In this document: positions 35,063-43,080 of the stretch, piece by piece | Layout: every line of letters starts with the position of its first letter | How positions within the stretch are numbered: position 1 is the stretch's first letter | Source of the DNA: Chloroflexota bacterium | Lineage (GTDB): Bacteria > Chloroflexota > Limnocylindria > Limnocylindrales > CSP1-4 | Assembly (NCBI GenBank): GCA_003141455.1 | Contig: PLMA01000067.1 | Span: 163,568 to 227,567 of the forward strand | DNA: 64,000 nt | Direction: 5' to 3' | Made by a program: the position numbers and the translations under genes | Notes under the pieces: model-generated | Seen by the model: only the letters and a program-made list of their open reading frames with translations | Told to the model about the DNA's origin: nothing | Databases searched by the model: none

Positions 35063-35878
35063 CTAGCGGCCGAATCGGCGCTGGCGGCTCGCATATTCCA
35101 CGAGCGCGGCGTCGAAGGCCTCTGGGCCGAAGTCCGGCCAGAGAATCGGGCTGAAGTAGAACTCGGCGTAGGCGGCCTGCCAGATCAGGAAGTTGGAGAG
35201 CCGTTCGTCGCCGCCGGTTCGGATCACTATGTCCGGGTCCGGGAGGCCGGCCGTGTACAAGGCCCCGGCGACGACGTCCTCATCTATCTCCTCGGACCGC
35301 AACCCCTGTCCCACCAGGGCGCGGGCGGCGTCGACCAGCTCGGTCCGCCCCGAGTAGTTGAAGGCGATGTTGAGCTGCAGCCGCGTCCCGCCGGCGGTGG
35401 CATCGAGCGCCTCCTGAATGGAGACCCGCGTCTCGGAAGGGAGTTCCTCCATCCGACCCAACACCCGAACCCGGGCGCCCTGCCGCCGCAGCTCGTCGGT
35501 CTCGTTGCGAATCACCTTCTCGACGAGCAAGAAGAGCCCGCCGACTTCCTCGTCCGAGCGGGCCCAGTTCTCGCGACTGAAGGCGTACAGCGAAAGGACC
35601 TCGATGCCCCTGCGCACGGCGTGGCGGATGATCTCGCGGATCCCCTCCACGCCGGCCACATGGCCTTCCATCTCGTTGAGGCCGCGACTTCGAGCCCAGC
35701 GCCGGTTTCCGTCCATGATGATCGCGACGTGCCGAGGCAGTTCCTCTCGAGGAACCGAGAAGGCCTCCGTGGGGGCGGCGTCAGGAGACCCAACGACGGG
35801 GCGTGGCTCCGTCGCCCGTTCCGTCTCCCGGTGAACGAGCGCCGGAGAGTCGGTAGGGCGCGAAATCCGGCGAGCCAC
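35063..35878 (-). CDS. uppS: Undecaprenyl diphosphate synthase
   Basis: A 271-residue cis-prenyltransferase making the C55 lipid carrier for peptidoglycan and surface glycans. The catalytic Asp56 lies in IIMDGNRRWAR, and LYAFSRENWARS and the C-terminal RTGGDERLSNFL with the substrate-binding Arg/Ser are intact. The first 45 residues are a non-conserved Pro/Arg-rich leader. GTG 35878 overlaps the frr stop (TAGTG), with GGAGG four bases before the stop. Confidence 0.95.
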   Translation of the reverse strand: MARRISRPTDSPALVHRETERATEPRPVVGSPDAAPTEAFSVPREELPRHVAIIMDGNRRWARSRGLNEMEGHVAGVEGIREIIRHAVRRGIEVLSLYAFSRENWARSDEEVGGLFLLVEKVIRNETDELRRQGARVRVLGRMEELPSETRVSIQEALDATAGGTRLQLNIAFNYSGRTELVDAARALVGQGLRSEEIDEDVVAGALYTAGLPDPDIVIRTGGDERLSNFLIWQAAYAEFYFSPILWPDFGPEAFDAALVEYASRQRRFGR

Positions 35879-36435
35879 TAGACCTCCAGGATCTCCTGCT
35901 CCTTCGTGGCGCCGACGCGATCCACGTCCCCGATGTGCTTATCGGTAACGCGTTGCAGGCTCTCGTGCTCGCGGTGTCCCTCATCCGTCCCAATCGTGCC
36001 GTCGTGCTCTTCCTTCTTGAGCTGGTCGGCGGCCTCGCGGCGCAGATTGCGGATCTCGACCCGGGCCTCTTCCATGCGCTTGTGGACCTGCTTGACCAGA
36101 TCCTTGCGCCTCTCCTCGGTCAGGGGCGGTATGTTCAGTCGAACGACCGTCGAGTCGACGTTGGGGACCAGGCCGATGTCACTCTTGATGATCGCCTTCT
36201 CAATGGCGGCGACCATGCTGCGATCCCAGGGCTGGATGACGATCTGGTGAGCCTCGGGCACGTTGATTCCGGCGATCTGGTTCAGCGCCGTAGGCGTGCC
36301 GTAGTAGTCGACGAGGATCCGATCGACGATCGAGGTTGACGCGCGACCCGTTCGAATCCCCTGCAGATCGCGCTCGAGAACCTCCACCGCCCGGATCATC
36401 TTGTGCTCTGTGGAGGCCAACGTTTCGGTGCTCAT
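35878..36435 (-). CDS. frr: Ribosome recycling factor
   Basis: A 185-residue protein that splits post-termination ribosomes with EF-G. Family motifs: [31 protein letters not shown] and the C-terminal helical arm. Full length. It overlaps pyrH by four bases (ATGA), and its last base is shared with uppS. The order rpsB-tsf-pyrH-frr-uppS-cdsA is ancestral in bacteria. Confidence 0.97.
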   Translation of the reverse strand: MSTETLASTEHKMIRAVEVLERDLQGIRTGRASTSIVDRILVDYYGTPTALNQIAGINVPEAHQIVIQPWDRSMVAAIEKAIIKSDIGLVPNVDSTVVRLNIPPLTEERRKDLVKQVHKRMEEARVEIRNLRREAADQLKKEEHDGTIGTDEGHREHESLQRVTDKHIGDVDRVGATKEQEILEV

Positions 36436-37229
36436 GCGGCGGTCCCTCCCGTGATCAGGGTGCCTACGGATTCGCCCGTGGCGACCCGCCTGATGTTCTC
36501 GGGCTTGTTGAGGTCAAAAACGATGATGGGAGTGTCGTTTTCCATGCACAGCGACACGGCCGTCGAGTCCAGGACACCGAGCCGTTGCGCCAGCACCTGC
36601 GAGTAGGTCAACCGGTCGTAGCGCTTCGCCCCGGGATTGGTCAGGGGATCCGAGTCGTAGACGCCATCGACCTTCGTGGCCTTGAGAATGACCTCCGCCC
36701 CAATCTCGACGGCTCGAAGAGCCGCCGCGGTATCGGTCGTGAAGTAGGGATTGCCAGTTCCCGCGGCGAGGATGACGACGCGTCTCTTCTCCAGGTGCCG
36801 AACGGCGCGGCGCCGGATGTAGGGCTCGGCGACCTCGTTCATGGCGATCGCGCTCATGACCCTGGTCGGCACGCCGGCCTTCTCCAGGGCGTCCTGCAAA
36901 GCCAGGCCGTTCATAACCGTGGCCAGCATGCCCATGTAGTCGCCTGTGGCCCGGTCCATGCCTTTGGCGGCGGCTGCAAGGCCGCGGAATATGTTGCCGC
37001 CTCCGACGACGATGCCGATCTGGACGCCGAGCCGATGGACTTCAGCGACCTGGGCGGCGATGAAGGCGCAGAAATCCGGATCGACCCCGTACTGCCGCTT
37101 GCCGAGGAGCGCCTCTCCGGACAGCTTCAGCAGGATGCGGCTATAGGCCGGCTTCTTGGCGACTCCACCGGCCGGCCCGGCCTCGACCGAACCTGAGACC
37201 TCGCCTTTGGCCGCGGTGGCGTCGCTCAT
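36432..37229 (-). CDS. pyrH: Uridylate kinase
   Basis: A 265-residue UMP kinase of the amino-acid-kinase fold: [26 protein letters not shown], the [15 protein letters not shown] effector-binding region and [11 protein letters not shown]. About 25 Ala/Gly/Glu residues precede the family start, so an inner start is possible, though none is clearly better. The ATG abuts the tsf stop. Confidence 0.96.
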   Translation of the reverse strand: MSDATAAKGEVSGSVEAGPAGGVAKKPAYSRILLKLSGEALLGKRQYGVDPDFCAFIAAQVAEVHRLGVQIGIVVGGGNIFRGLAAAAKGMDRATGDYMGMLATVMNGLALQDALEKAGVPTRVMSAIAMNEVAEPYIRRRAVRHLEKRRVVILAAGTGNPYFTTDTAAALRAVEIGAEVILKATKVDGVYDSDPLTNPGAKRYDRLTYSQVLAQRLGVLDSTAVSLCMENDTPIIVFDLNKPENIRRVATGESVGTLITGGTAA

Positions 37230-37823
37230 CTACTCCCCCAGCTCGAACCGAACGAAGCGTCGGACCTTCATATTCTCGCCTGTCTTGGCGATCGTTTCAG
37301 TGACCAATTCGCCAACGGTCCGGTCCTGATCGCGGAACGGCTGCTCCATGAGCACGACCTCGGCGAACCACTTCTTCAGCTGGCCCTCCACGATCTGCGC
37401 TCGAATGCCTTCCGGCTTCTTGAGCGTGTTCTCGTCGGCGAGGAGCGCCGCTCGCTTAGCCTCGAGCTCATCGGCCGGGATCGCGTCGATCGTCGTGTAG
37501 AGCGGGCGTAGGCCGGCGACCTGGACGGCAAGGTTGCGCACGAGCTTCTGGAACTCGTCCGTTCGGGCCACGAAGTCGGTTTCGCAGTTGACCTCGATCA
37601 GAACGCCGATCCTCCCACCGGGGTGGATGTAGCTGGCAACCTGCCCCTCATTGGCCTCACGCTCGGAACGCTTGGCCGCAGCGGCCTGGCCGCGTTCCCG
37701 AAGGAGCACGGCGGCCTTCTCGACGTCTCCGTCCGTCTCTTCGAGCGCGCGCTTGCACTCCATCACGCCCGCGCCGCTCAGCTCGCGGAGAGCTTTCACC
37801 ATCTCCGCAGTGATCTTCGCCAT
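37230..37823 (-). CDS. tsf: Elongation factor Ts, short form
   Basis: A 197-residue nucleotide exchange factor for EF-Tu. The UBA-like N-terminus has MVKALRELSGAGVMECKRAL and the core has IGVLIEVNCETDFVARTDEF. Like the EF-Ts of cyanobacteria and several other lineages it lacks most of the second core subdomain present in E. coli (283 residues). It lies 85 bases after rpsB. Confidence 0.97.
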   Translation of the reverse strand: MAKITAEMVKALRELSGAGVMECKRALEETDGDVEKAAVLLRERGQAAAAKRSEREANEGQVASYIHPGGRIGVLIEVNCETDFVARTDEFQKLVRNLAVQVAGLRPLYTTIDAIPADELEAKRAALLADENTLKKPEGIRAQIVEGQLKKWFAEVVLMEQPFRDQDRTVGELVTETIAKTGENMKVRRFVRFELGE

Positions 37824-37908
37824 GGTTGCTCTGTTCTCCTGTCCTCTGCGTTCGCCCTACCGACCGGCCCCCCTTCAGGCGGCCACAATCGGGCGAGTCG
37901 GGGTCGAT

Positions 37909-38811
37909 TCAGTGCGGCCGGTGCGGCTCTTCCTGTTCGCCGTCTTTGGGGTGAGTCGGAACGGCGCGCACACCCGGCAGAAGGACTTCCTCCTCCTCGA
38001 CATCCGGCTCGAACGACAGAGCTGCGCCGCCCGCCAAGGCCGCGACCAGCTCTTCGGAAGCGGCCTCCTCGATCTCCGGCTCAGCCGGCGCTTCGGGCTG
38101 CTCGGCCTCGCCGGCAACTCGGGCTCCGCGCTCGCGCTGGCCCTCGATGCACGCGTCGGCCACGAGCTGGCACAGCAGGCGGATGGCGCGGATGGCATCG
38201 TCGTTGGCCGGGATGATGTAGTCGAGCTCGTCCGGGTCCACGTTCGTGTCGCCCGTGCCGATGATCGGGATCTCGAGCTTGCGAGCCTCGGTGACGGCTA
38301 TCCGCTCGCGATGCGGGTCCACGATGAAGATCAGACCCGGCAGCCGCTTCATCTTGCGAATGCCGCCGAAAACGTCTCGCAGGTGCTCCATCTGCTCTAC
38401 GAGCTTGGCCGTCTCCTTCTTCGTCAGACGCTCGAAGTCGCCGCTCGCCTGGCGGGCCTCGAGCTGGTCGAGGAGGGCGATGCGCTTCTTGATCGTGACG
38501 AAGTTGGTGACCATGCCGCCAAGCCAGCGGCGATTGACGAAGGGCTGGCCGGCTCTGGTCGCCTCCTGCAGAACGGGCTCCTGGGCCTGCTTCTTGGTCC
38601 CGACGAACAGGACGCCGTCCCCGCGGGCAACCGTCTCGCGGGCGGCATTCAGGGCGAGGTCCAGCCGCTTCACGGTCTGGGCTAGGTCGATGATGTGGAT
38701 CCCATTTCGCTCGGCGAAGATGAACGGGCGCATCTTGGGATTCCAGCGCCGGGTCTGATGGCCGAAATGGACACCGGCCTCCAGCAGCGCTCGCATCGAG
38801 ACGGACGGCAT
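37909..38811 (-). CDS. rpsB: 30S ribosomal protein S2
   Basis: A 300-residue S2. [20 protein letters not shown] starts the family homology. [11 protein letters not shown] and [11 protein letters not shown] follow, and the last 60 residues form an acidic tail (EEEEV) longer than E. coli's. ATG 38811 has AGGAGG eight bases upstream; the frame is open 69 more codons without homology. It is the first gene of the rpsB-tsf-pyrH-frr-uppS-cdsA-dxr-rseP-ispG run. Confidence 0.97.
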   Translation of the reverse strand: MPSVSMRALLEAGVHFGHQTRRWNPKMRPFIFAERNGIHIIDLAQTVKRLDLALNAARETVARGDGVLFVGTKKQAQEPVLQEATRAGQPFVNRRWLGGMVTNFVTIKKRIALLDQLEARQASGDFERLTKKETAKLVEQMEHLRDVFGGIRKMKRLPGLIFIVDPHRERIAVTEARKLEIPIIGTGDTNVDPDELDYIIPANDDAIRAIRLLCQLVADACIEGQRERGARVAGEAEQPEAPAEPEIEEAASEELVAALAGGAALSFEPDVEEEEVLLPGVRAVPTHPKDGEQEEPHRPH

Positions 38812-39125
38812 GAAACGGACCTCCTGCGGTTGCTTCCTCCGCAGCGCTCCTGTCGGGAACCGGGAGCCGCTCTGGACGGCCCGTCCGGCACCGCCCCGAC
38901 ACGGCGGCTCTGCGTGTGATCTCCGTTCACGCCCACGTTGCGGCGGGTGCGATCGGGTGTTGTCGTCGAGATGCGACGACGGCCGTCGACATGCGGCGAC
39001 CGGCGGGGAGTGTAGCACAGCAACGGCCCCGGACCCCGGGCTCGGCCGACCCAGCTTCCACCATCGACACGCCCTCCGATGCTTGGCGCGCAGTTCAGAG
39101 CGCCTTCGGAGCGCTCATCTCGACC
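38812..39125 (-). other. Leader and upstream region of the rpsB operon
   Basis: 314 bases without a gene. They contain the extended -10 element at 39009-39017, a leader of about 190 bases, the palindrome GGACGG-C-CCGTCC at 38874-38886 and a GCGG/CCGC stem just before the S2 ribosome site. An S2-binding regulatory leader is possible by analogy with other bacteria but is not shown here. The bases from 39018 to 39125 hold nothing I recognise. Confidence 0.5.
39009..39017 (-). promoter_or_regulatory. Extended -10 promoter of the rpsB operon
   Basis: Minus strand TGC-TACACT; no good -35 hexamer (GGGGTC at 17-base spacing). Transcription would begin near 39002. Confidence 0.5.
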
Positions 39126-39548
39126 TCAATCGCCCAGGGCGTCGCGATAGAGCCGCGCCGTGGGCCTGCCGCCGACGCCGGGCTCCACCACGGCCAGATC
39201 TACGGCGATCGGCAGATGCGGCAGCTCCGAGCCATCGGGCAGATGACCCCCACCCAGGAGGCGGGCGATGCCGCGGCGTAGCCGAGCGCGCTTTGCGTGA
39301 TCAAGCGTCTCCTCAGGCAACCCGAACTCGCGCGAACGACGCCAGCGCACCTCGACGACCACGAGCCGTCTGGGCGGCCCGGGATCCACGGCGACGATGT
39401 CCAGCTCGCTCCGGCCGGCGTGGACGTTTCGAGCCAGCACTCGCCAGCCTCGAGCTGTCAGGCGTTCTGCCACCAGGCGTTCGGCCGCGTCCCCAAGCAG
39501 CTGGCGGCTGGTGCGAGTACCGGCCGGTCCGTCGGCCATTCGATCCAT
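39126..39548 (-). CDS. yraN: YraN-family endonuclease-like protein (UPF0102)
   Basis: About 140 residues of the restriction-endonuclease-like fold: GDAAERLVAERLTARGW, then RSELDIVAVD and VVVEVRWRR, giving the Glu..Asp..Glu-x-Lys-type site with Arg in place of the usual Lys (E-V-R). That change may weaken nuclease chemistry. The family is conserved next to rnhB, but its job is not settled. The frame is open 19 codons into rnhB; ATG 39548 with AGGGA upstream is preferred. Confidence 0.88.
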   Translation of the reverse strand: MDRMADGPAGTRTSRQLLGDAAERLVAERLTARGWRVLARNVHAGRSELDIVAVDPGPPRRLVVVEVRWRRSREFGLPEETLDHAKRARLRRGIARLLGGGHLPDGSELPHLPIAVDLAVVEPGVGGRPTARLYRDALGD

Positions 39549-39573
39549 CGGCGCATCCCTGCGGGCGAAACCG

Positions 39574-40410
39574 TTACTCGGCGAGTTCGGTAACCTCGAG
39601 CTCATCCGGCTCGTCGATCTCGTCGTCGGGATTCGCGTCCGCCGCGGAATCCTGCCATAGCGTCATTTGCTCCCGATCACGGCACGGGGCGAACGAGAGC
39701 CGGTGGATCGGACAGAGGCCCAGCACGGCCAGACCGGCGCGATGCTCCGGCGCGGCGTAGCCCTTGTTCCCCGCGAGGTCGTAGCCCGGATAGATCGCGT
39801 CGAACTCCACCATCAAGGCGTCACGCGCCACCTTGGCGATCACCGACGCAGCCGCCACGGACGCACACAGGCGATCCGCCGAGACGAGCACGCGCTGGTG
39901 AACGCGGACCTCCGGTAGTGCCACGGCGTCCAGCAGGAGCGCGTCGGGGCGGATCGACAGCCGGGCCGCGGCCAGAGTGCTGGCAAGGAGTGTCGCCTGA
40001 AGGATGTTGATGCGGTCGATCAGCTCCGGGCTTACGAAGGCGATCGCCCAGGCCACTGCATGACGCCTGATCTCCACGTCGAGCCGTCGCCGCTCCTCGG
40101 GCTTGAGCAGCTTGGAGTCACGCAGTCCCCGGGGTTGCCAGTCGGGCGGGAGGATGACCGCGGCCGCGGTCACGGGACCGGCGAGGCAGCCGCGGCCGAC
40201 TTCGTCGATGCCGGCAACGTGGCGATACCCGCGCGACCAGAGGATCCTCTCCTCGGCGAAGTCCGGGTCGAGGCGTGCCCTGTGCCAGGGCGCCACCTGG
40301 AGCCGCCCTGCGGCCGAACCGGGGGCCAGTACAGTAGGGCCCCGTCGTGCCTCAGAAGGCGACCGGACGGGGACCTCGATCGAACCGGCGGAGCGACGGG
40401 CGTTCGGCAT
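39574..40410 (-). CDS. rnhB: Ribonuclease HII
   Basis: A 278-residue enzyme that removes RNA-DNA hybrids and single ribonucleotides. The active-site stretch HVAGIDEVGRGCLAGPV has the Asp-Glu pair, with DALLLDAV and KVARDALMVE supplying the other acids. About 60 residues precede the family start and an acidic tail follows it. It lies 14 bases after rplS, in the rplS-rnhB-yraN order seen in many bacteria. Confidence 0.95.
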   Translation of the reverse strand: MPNARRSAGSIEVPVRSPSEARRGPTVLAPGSAAGRLQVAPWHRARLDPDFAEERILWSRGYRHVAGIDEVGRGCLAGPVTAAAVILPPDWQPRGLRDSKLLKPEERRRLDVEIRRHAVAWAIAFVSPELIDRINILQATLLASTLAAARLSIRPDALLLDAVALPEVRVHQRVLVSADRLCASVAAASVIAKVARDALMVEFDAIYPGYDLAGNKGYAAPEHRAGLAVLGLCPIHRLSFAPCRDREQMTLWQDSAADANPDDEIDEPDELEVTELAE

Positions 40411-40424
40411 GCCGCTCCAGCTCG

Positions 40425-40775
40425 CTAGCTGTTTACGCGGCGCTCGCGCAGCGTGGCAGCCTTGCCCACGCGCTTGCGCAGGAAGTACAGCTGGGCTCGT
40501 CGCGCCTGGCCGTGGCGGACGACCTCGATCTTGTCGATGCGCGGGCTGTTGATCTTGAACGTCCGCTCCACGCCCACGCCGCTGGCGATGCGACGAACCG
40601 TGATCGAGCGTTGGATCCCGCCGGACCGAAGACGCATCACGGTCCCTTCGAAGACCTGGATTCGCTCGCGGGTACCTTCGACGACGCGGGCCGAAACGCG
40701 GACGGTGTCGCCCGGGCTGAGCTCCGGAAGGTCCGTCCGGATCTGTTCCTGGGTGATCTCTTCGAGCACGCTCAC
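40425..40775 (-). CDS. rplS: 50S ribosomal protein L19
   Basis: A 116-residue L19 with [26 protein letters not shown] (read in parts), [15 protein letters not shown] and the basic end [14 protein letters not shown]. Normal length. Its start follows a leader of about 110 bases with two stem-loops and its own extended -10 promoter, so it is separated from trmD, which in many bacteria is joined to it. Confidence 0.97.
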   Translation of the reverse strand: MSVLEEITQEQIRTDLPELSPGDTVRVSARVVEGTRERIQVFEGTVMRLRSGGIQRSITVRRIASGVGVERTFKINSPRIDKIEVVRHGQARRAQLYFLRKRVGKAATLRERRVNS

Positions 40776-40832
40776 GATCGGTCCCTACTCTTCGTCAAGC
40801 GCCGCGTCCGCGCTCGGTGTCTGGTGACGGCC

Positions 40833-40881
40833 CGCAGCCAGGCTGCGATGAAGACGCGCGAGAATGGCCGCCTGCGCGGCC
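40833..40881 (-). promoter_or_regulatory. Two stem-loops in the rplS leader
   Basis: GGCCGC-CTGC-GCGGCC (40866-40881) begins right at the predicted transcription start, and CGCAGC-CAG-GCTGCG (40833-40847) follows 18 bases later. Neither has a U-run. They may form an L19-responsive leader; known L19 leaders were described in Firmicutes and I cannot show homology. Confidence 0.45.
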
Positions 40882-40889
40882 GACGGCGA

Positions 40890-40898
40890 AGGATAGCA
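40890..40898 (-). promoter_or_regulatory. Extended -10 promoter of rplS-rnhB-yraN
   Basis: Minus strand TGC-TATCCT with no -35 match; predicted start near 40883. Confidence 0.55.
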
Positions 40899-40963
40899 TA
40901 ACCGCGCGGCGTCGCTCAGGGGCGCATCGTCTGAGCCAGCGTCCGGGAAGCCGGGGGCCATGA

Positions 40964-41776
40964 CTATTCAGGAGAGGGGGCGTCGGACTGGGCCTCGGCC
41001 GAGGCTTCGTCGCGAAGCTCGGCCAGCAGCCTGGCCTCTTCCTTGCTCATTTGCCGATCGGCCAGGAGCTCCGGCCGGCGCCGCGCGGTCCGCCGCAGGG
41101 ATTCCTTGAGCCGCCACTTGCGGACCGCCTCGTGATGGCCGCTGGTCAGTACATCGGGCACGGCCGTCTCACCGAAGACCGGCGGACGCGTGTACTGCGG
41201 GTATTCCAGCAATCCTCCGGTGAACGATTCCTCGGCCGTGGATTCGGAGTCGATGGCCCCGGGAAGAAGACGCAGGATCGCGTCCACCACTACCAGCGCA
41301 GGGATCTCCCCACCGGACAACACGTAGTCCCCGATCGACAGCTCCAGGTCCACCATCGACCGGATGCGCTCGTCGACGCCCTCGTAGCGGGGGCACAGGA
41401 TGATCAGGTGAGTCCTCCCGGCCAGATCGTGGGCCCGAGCCTGTGTGAAGACCTCGCCGCCTGGATCCGGAAGGATCACCGTGCTGTCGGGCCGCCGCAA
41501 CGCCTCCAGCGCGGCCGCCACCGGCTCGGGGCGAAGGACCATCCCCGCTCCCCCGCCGTACGTGTAGTCGTCAACCGATTTGTGCCGGCCCAGGCCCCAG
41601 TGGCGCATGTCGTGGACTCGGACGGAGGCCAGTCCACGAGCCTGGACCCGCCCGGGAATGCTCTCCGCCAGCGGTCCCTCGAGCATGCCGGGGAAGAGTG
41701 TCAGGATCTCGACCTCGAGCGGAGTCCGGGCCGGTGCGGACGCCGGCTTCGGCGACTCGGGCTCCTCCGCGGTCAC
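40964..41776 (-). CDS. trmD: tRNA (guanine-37-N1)-methyltransferase
   Basis: A 270-residue SPOUT methyltransferase that protects against +1 frameshifting. The knot region has LCPRYEGVDERI and DYVLSGGEIPALVVVDAI in order, with YGGGAGMVLRPEP upstream. Full length with about 20 extra residues at each end. The ATG overlaps the rimM stop (ATGA). Confidence 0.97.
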   Translation of the reverse strand: MTAEEPESPKPASAPARTPLEVEILTLFPGMLEGPLAESIPGRVQARGLASVRVHDMRHWGLGRHKSVDDYTYGGGAGMVLRPEPVAAALEALRRPDSTVILPDPGGEVFTQARAHDLAGRTHLIILCPRYEGVDERIRSMVDLELSIGDYVLSGGEIPALVVVDAILRLLPGAIDSESTAEESFTGGLLEYPQYTRPPVFGETAVPDVLTSGHHEAVRKWRLKESLRRTARRRPELLADRQMSKEEARLLAELRDEASAEAQSDAPSPE

Positions 41777-42450
41777 GATTGCACCGAGCCTTCGCCCTCG
41801 ACGGTCTCGGCTGCGGCGGCGGTCCCGACATCGGCAGTCCCCGCTTCGGCGGCAGTCTCGCCGGCAGAAGCTGTGTCGGCCGTGCCGGCTGTGTCGGCCG
41901 TGCCGGCCGTCTCCGACTCTCGGCCCGCCTCGTCGCCCGGACCGCGCAGCCCCAGAGCCTCGCCGTCCACCACGATCTCGCCCCTGGCCGGCGCGAAGAT
42001 TCGGACGACCGCCCTCACCAGCGGCACGTCGACTTCGCCGGCCGGGCCGCGAACCACCACGACTTCGGCACCGCCGGCCCGGTAGACGTCCGCGACCTTG
42101 CCGAGAGCGGTGCCGTCGACATCGGTTACCGAGGCGCCAATTACTTCGTGCCAGTAGAACTCGCCCCGCGGAAGCTGCTCCGCGGGGGCGACGATCGCCT
42201 CCAGGTAGACGTCGCGGAGCGTCTCGGCCGCGGTCCGGTCCGCCACCTCAGCGAAACGCAGTCGCCAGCCCTGCGCATCCGGCTGCGCCTCGGCTATCGT
42301 CAGGGGCGTGTCGCCGCCCTCCACGAACAGGGAGCGGCCCACCGAGAACCGCTCCTCCGCTCGGTCGGTCAGAGACTCGACGCGGACCGCGCCTCGCAGC
42401 CCGTGGAAGCCTCGAACCAGTCCGACCACCAGCCTGTCGCCGGGGCTCAC
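41773..42450 (-). CDS. rimM: 16S rRNA processing protein RimM
   Basis: A 225-residue 30S maturation factor: N-terminal domain VVGLVRGFHGLRGAVRV, PRC-barrel domain with FYWHEVIGASVTD and VDVPLVRAVVRIF. After residue about 170 comes an Ala/Thr/Glu/Asp-rich acidic tail built from short repeats. GTG 42450 is chosen because it follows the khpA stop by 10 bases and starts just before the family homology; the ribosome site is weak. Confidence 0.93.
   Translation of the reverse strand: MSPGDRLVVGLVRGFHGLRGAVRVESLTDRAEERFSVGRSLFVEGGDTPLTIAEAQPDAQGWRLRFAEVADRTAAETLRDVYLEAIVAPAEQLPRGEFYWHEVIGASVTDVDGTALGKVADVYRAGGAEVVVVRGPAGEVDVPLVRAVVRIFAPARGEIVVDGEALGLRGPGDEAGRESETAGTADTAGTADTASAGETAAEAGTADVGTAAAAETVEGEGSVQS
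41872..41907. repeat. 18-bp tandem repeat in rimM tail
   Basis: Two exact copies of an 18-base unit (TGTGTCGGCCGTGCCGGC on the plus strand) with a partial third, encoding a T-A-D-T-A-G-type hexapeptide repeat in the acidic RimM tail. In-frame slippage is the simple explanation. Confidence 0.8.
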
Positions 42451-42460
42451 AACGCGAAGC

Positions 42461-42694
42461 TCAGCCGATTTCCAGCGATACGGACTCGCCTTCTCGAGCC
42501 GACAGGACCTTGAGCAGAGTCCGCAGCGCCTTGGCCACGCTGCCATTCCGCCCGATCACCTTGCCCATGTCCTCTTCGGCGACATGAAGCTCGATGACGG
42601 TCCCGTCGGGGCCTGTGTGAACCTCGACAACAACTGCGTCGGGGTCGTCTACGAGATTCCGGGCGACGTACTCGACGAGATCCTTGGCTGCCAT
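42461..42694 (-). CDS. khpA: KhpA, KH-domain RNA-binding protein
   Basis: A 77-residue single KH domain (MAAKDLVEYVARNLVDDPD start, GKVIGRNGSVAKAL with the GxxG loop). KhpA pairs with KhpB in Gram-positives to bind many RNAs and affect cell length. The place between rpsP and rimM is the family's classical site. KhpB is not in the window. Confidence 0.95.
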   Translation of the reverse strand: MAAKDLVEYVARNLVDDPDAVVVEVHTGPDGTVIELHVAEEDMGKVIGRNGSVAKALRTLLKVLSAREGESVSLEIG

Positions 42695-42751
42695 GGGCCT
42701 CCTCGTGTTCTTGATTCGGGGTACGTAGTTCGCGCCGCCGTGCGGCCCTGG

Positions 42752-43030
42752 CTACTTGGTGGAGGGAGCGGCCTTGCGCGCTACCTTGGGCAGGACGCCC
42801 GCGTTCTGGAGGAGCCGCGAAACCGTGTCGGATGGAAGGGCGCCCTGGGCCAGCCACTTCTTGGTCTTCTCGGCATCGACGGCGAACTCGACCGGGTCGG
42901 TCCGGGGGTTGTAGTGGCCGAGCGTCTCGATGGCTCGGCTGTCGCGGGCGCCGCGACTATCCATCACCACGACGCGATAAGCAGGCTGCTTGGTGGCGCC
43001 AACGCGGGAGAGACGAATTCGAACTGCCAT
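42752..43030 (-). CDS. rpsP: 30S ribosomal protein S16
   Basis: A 92-residue S16: MAVRIRLSRVGATKQPAYRV, ETLGHYNPRTDP, KWLAQGALPSDTV. The open frame continues 400 codons upstream, but that is antisense-frame noise inside the DUF3352 gene. AGGAGG lies 13 bases before ATG 43030, somewhat far. Confidence 0.97.
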   Translation of the reverse strand: MAVRIRLSRVGATKQPAYRVVVMDSRGARDSRAIETLGHYNPRTDPVEFAVDAEKTKKWLAQGALPSDTVSRLLQNAGVLPKVARKAAPSTK

Positions 43031-43080
43031 GTGCGAGCTGGTTCCTCCTATAGGTACTGGCGGCTCATCGTCCGGCGGCG

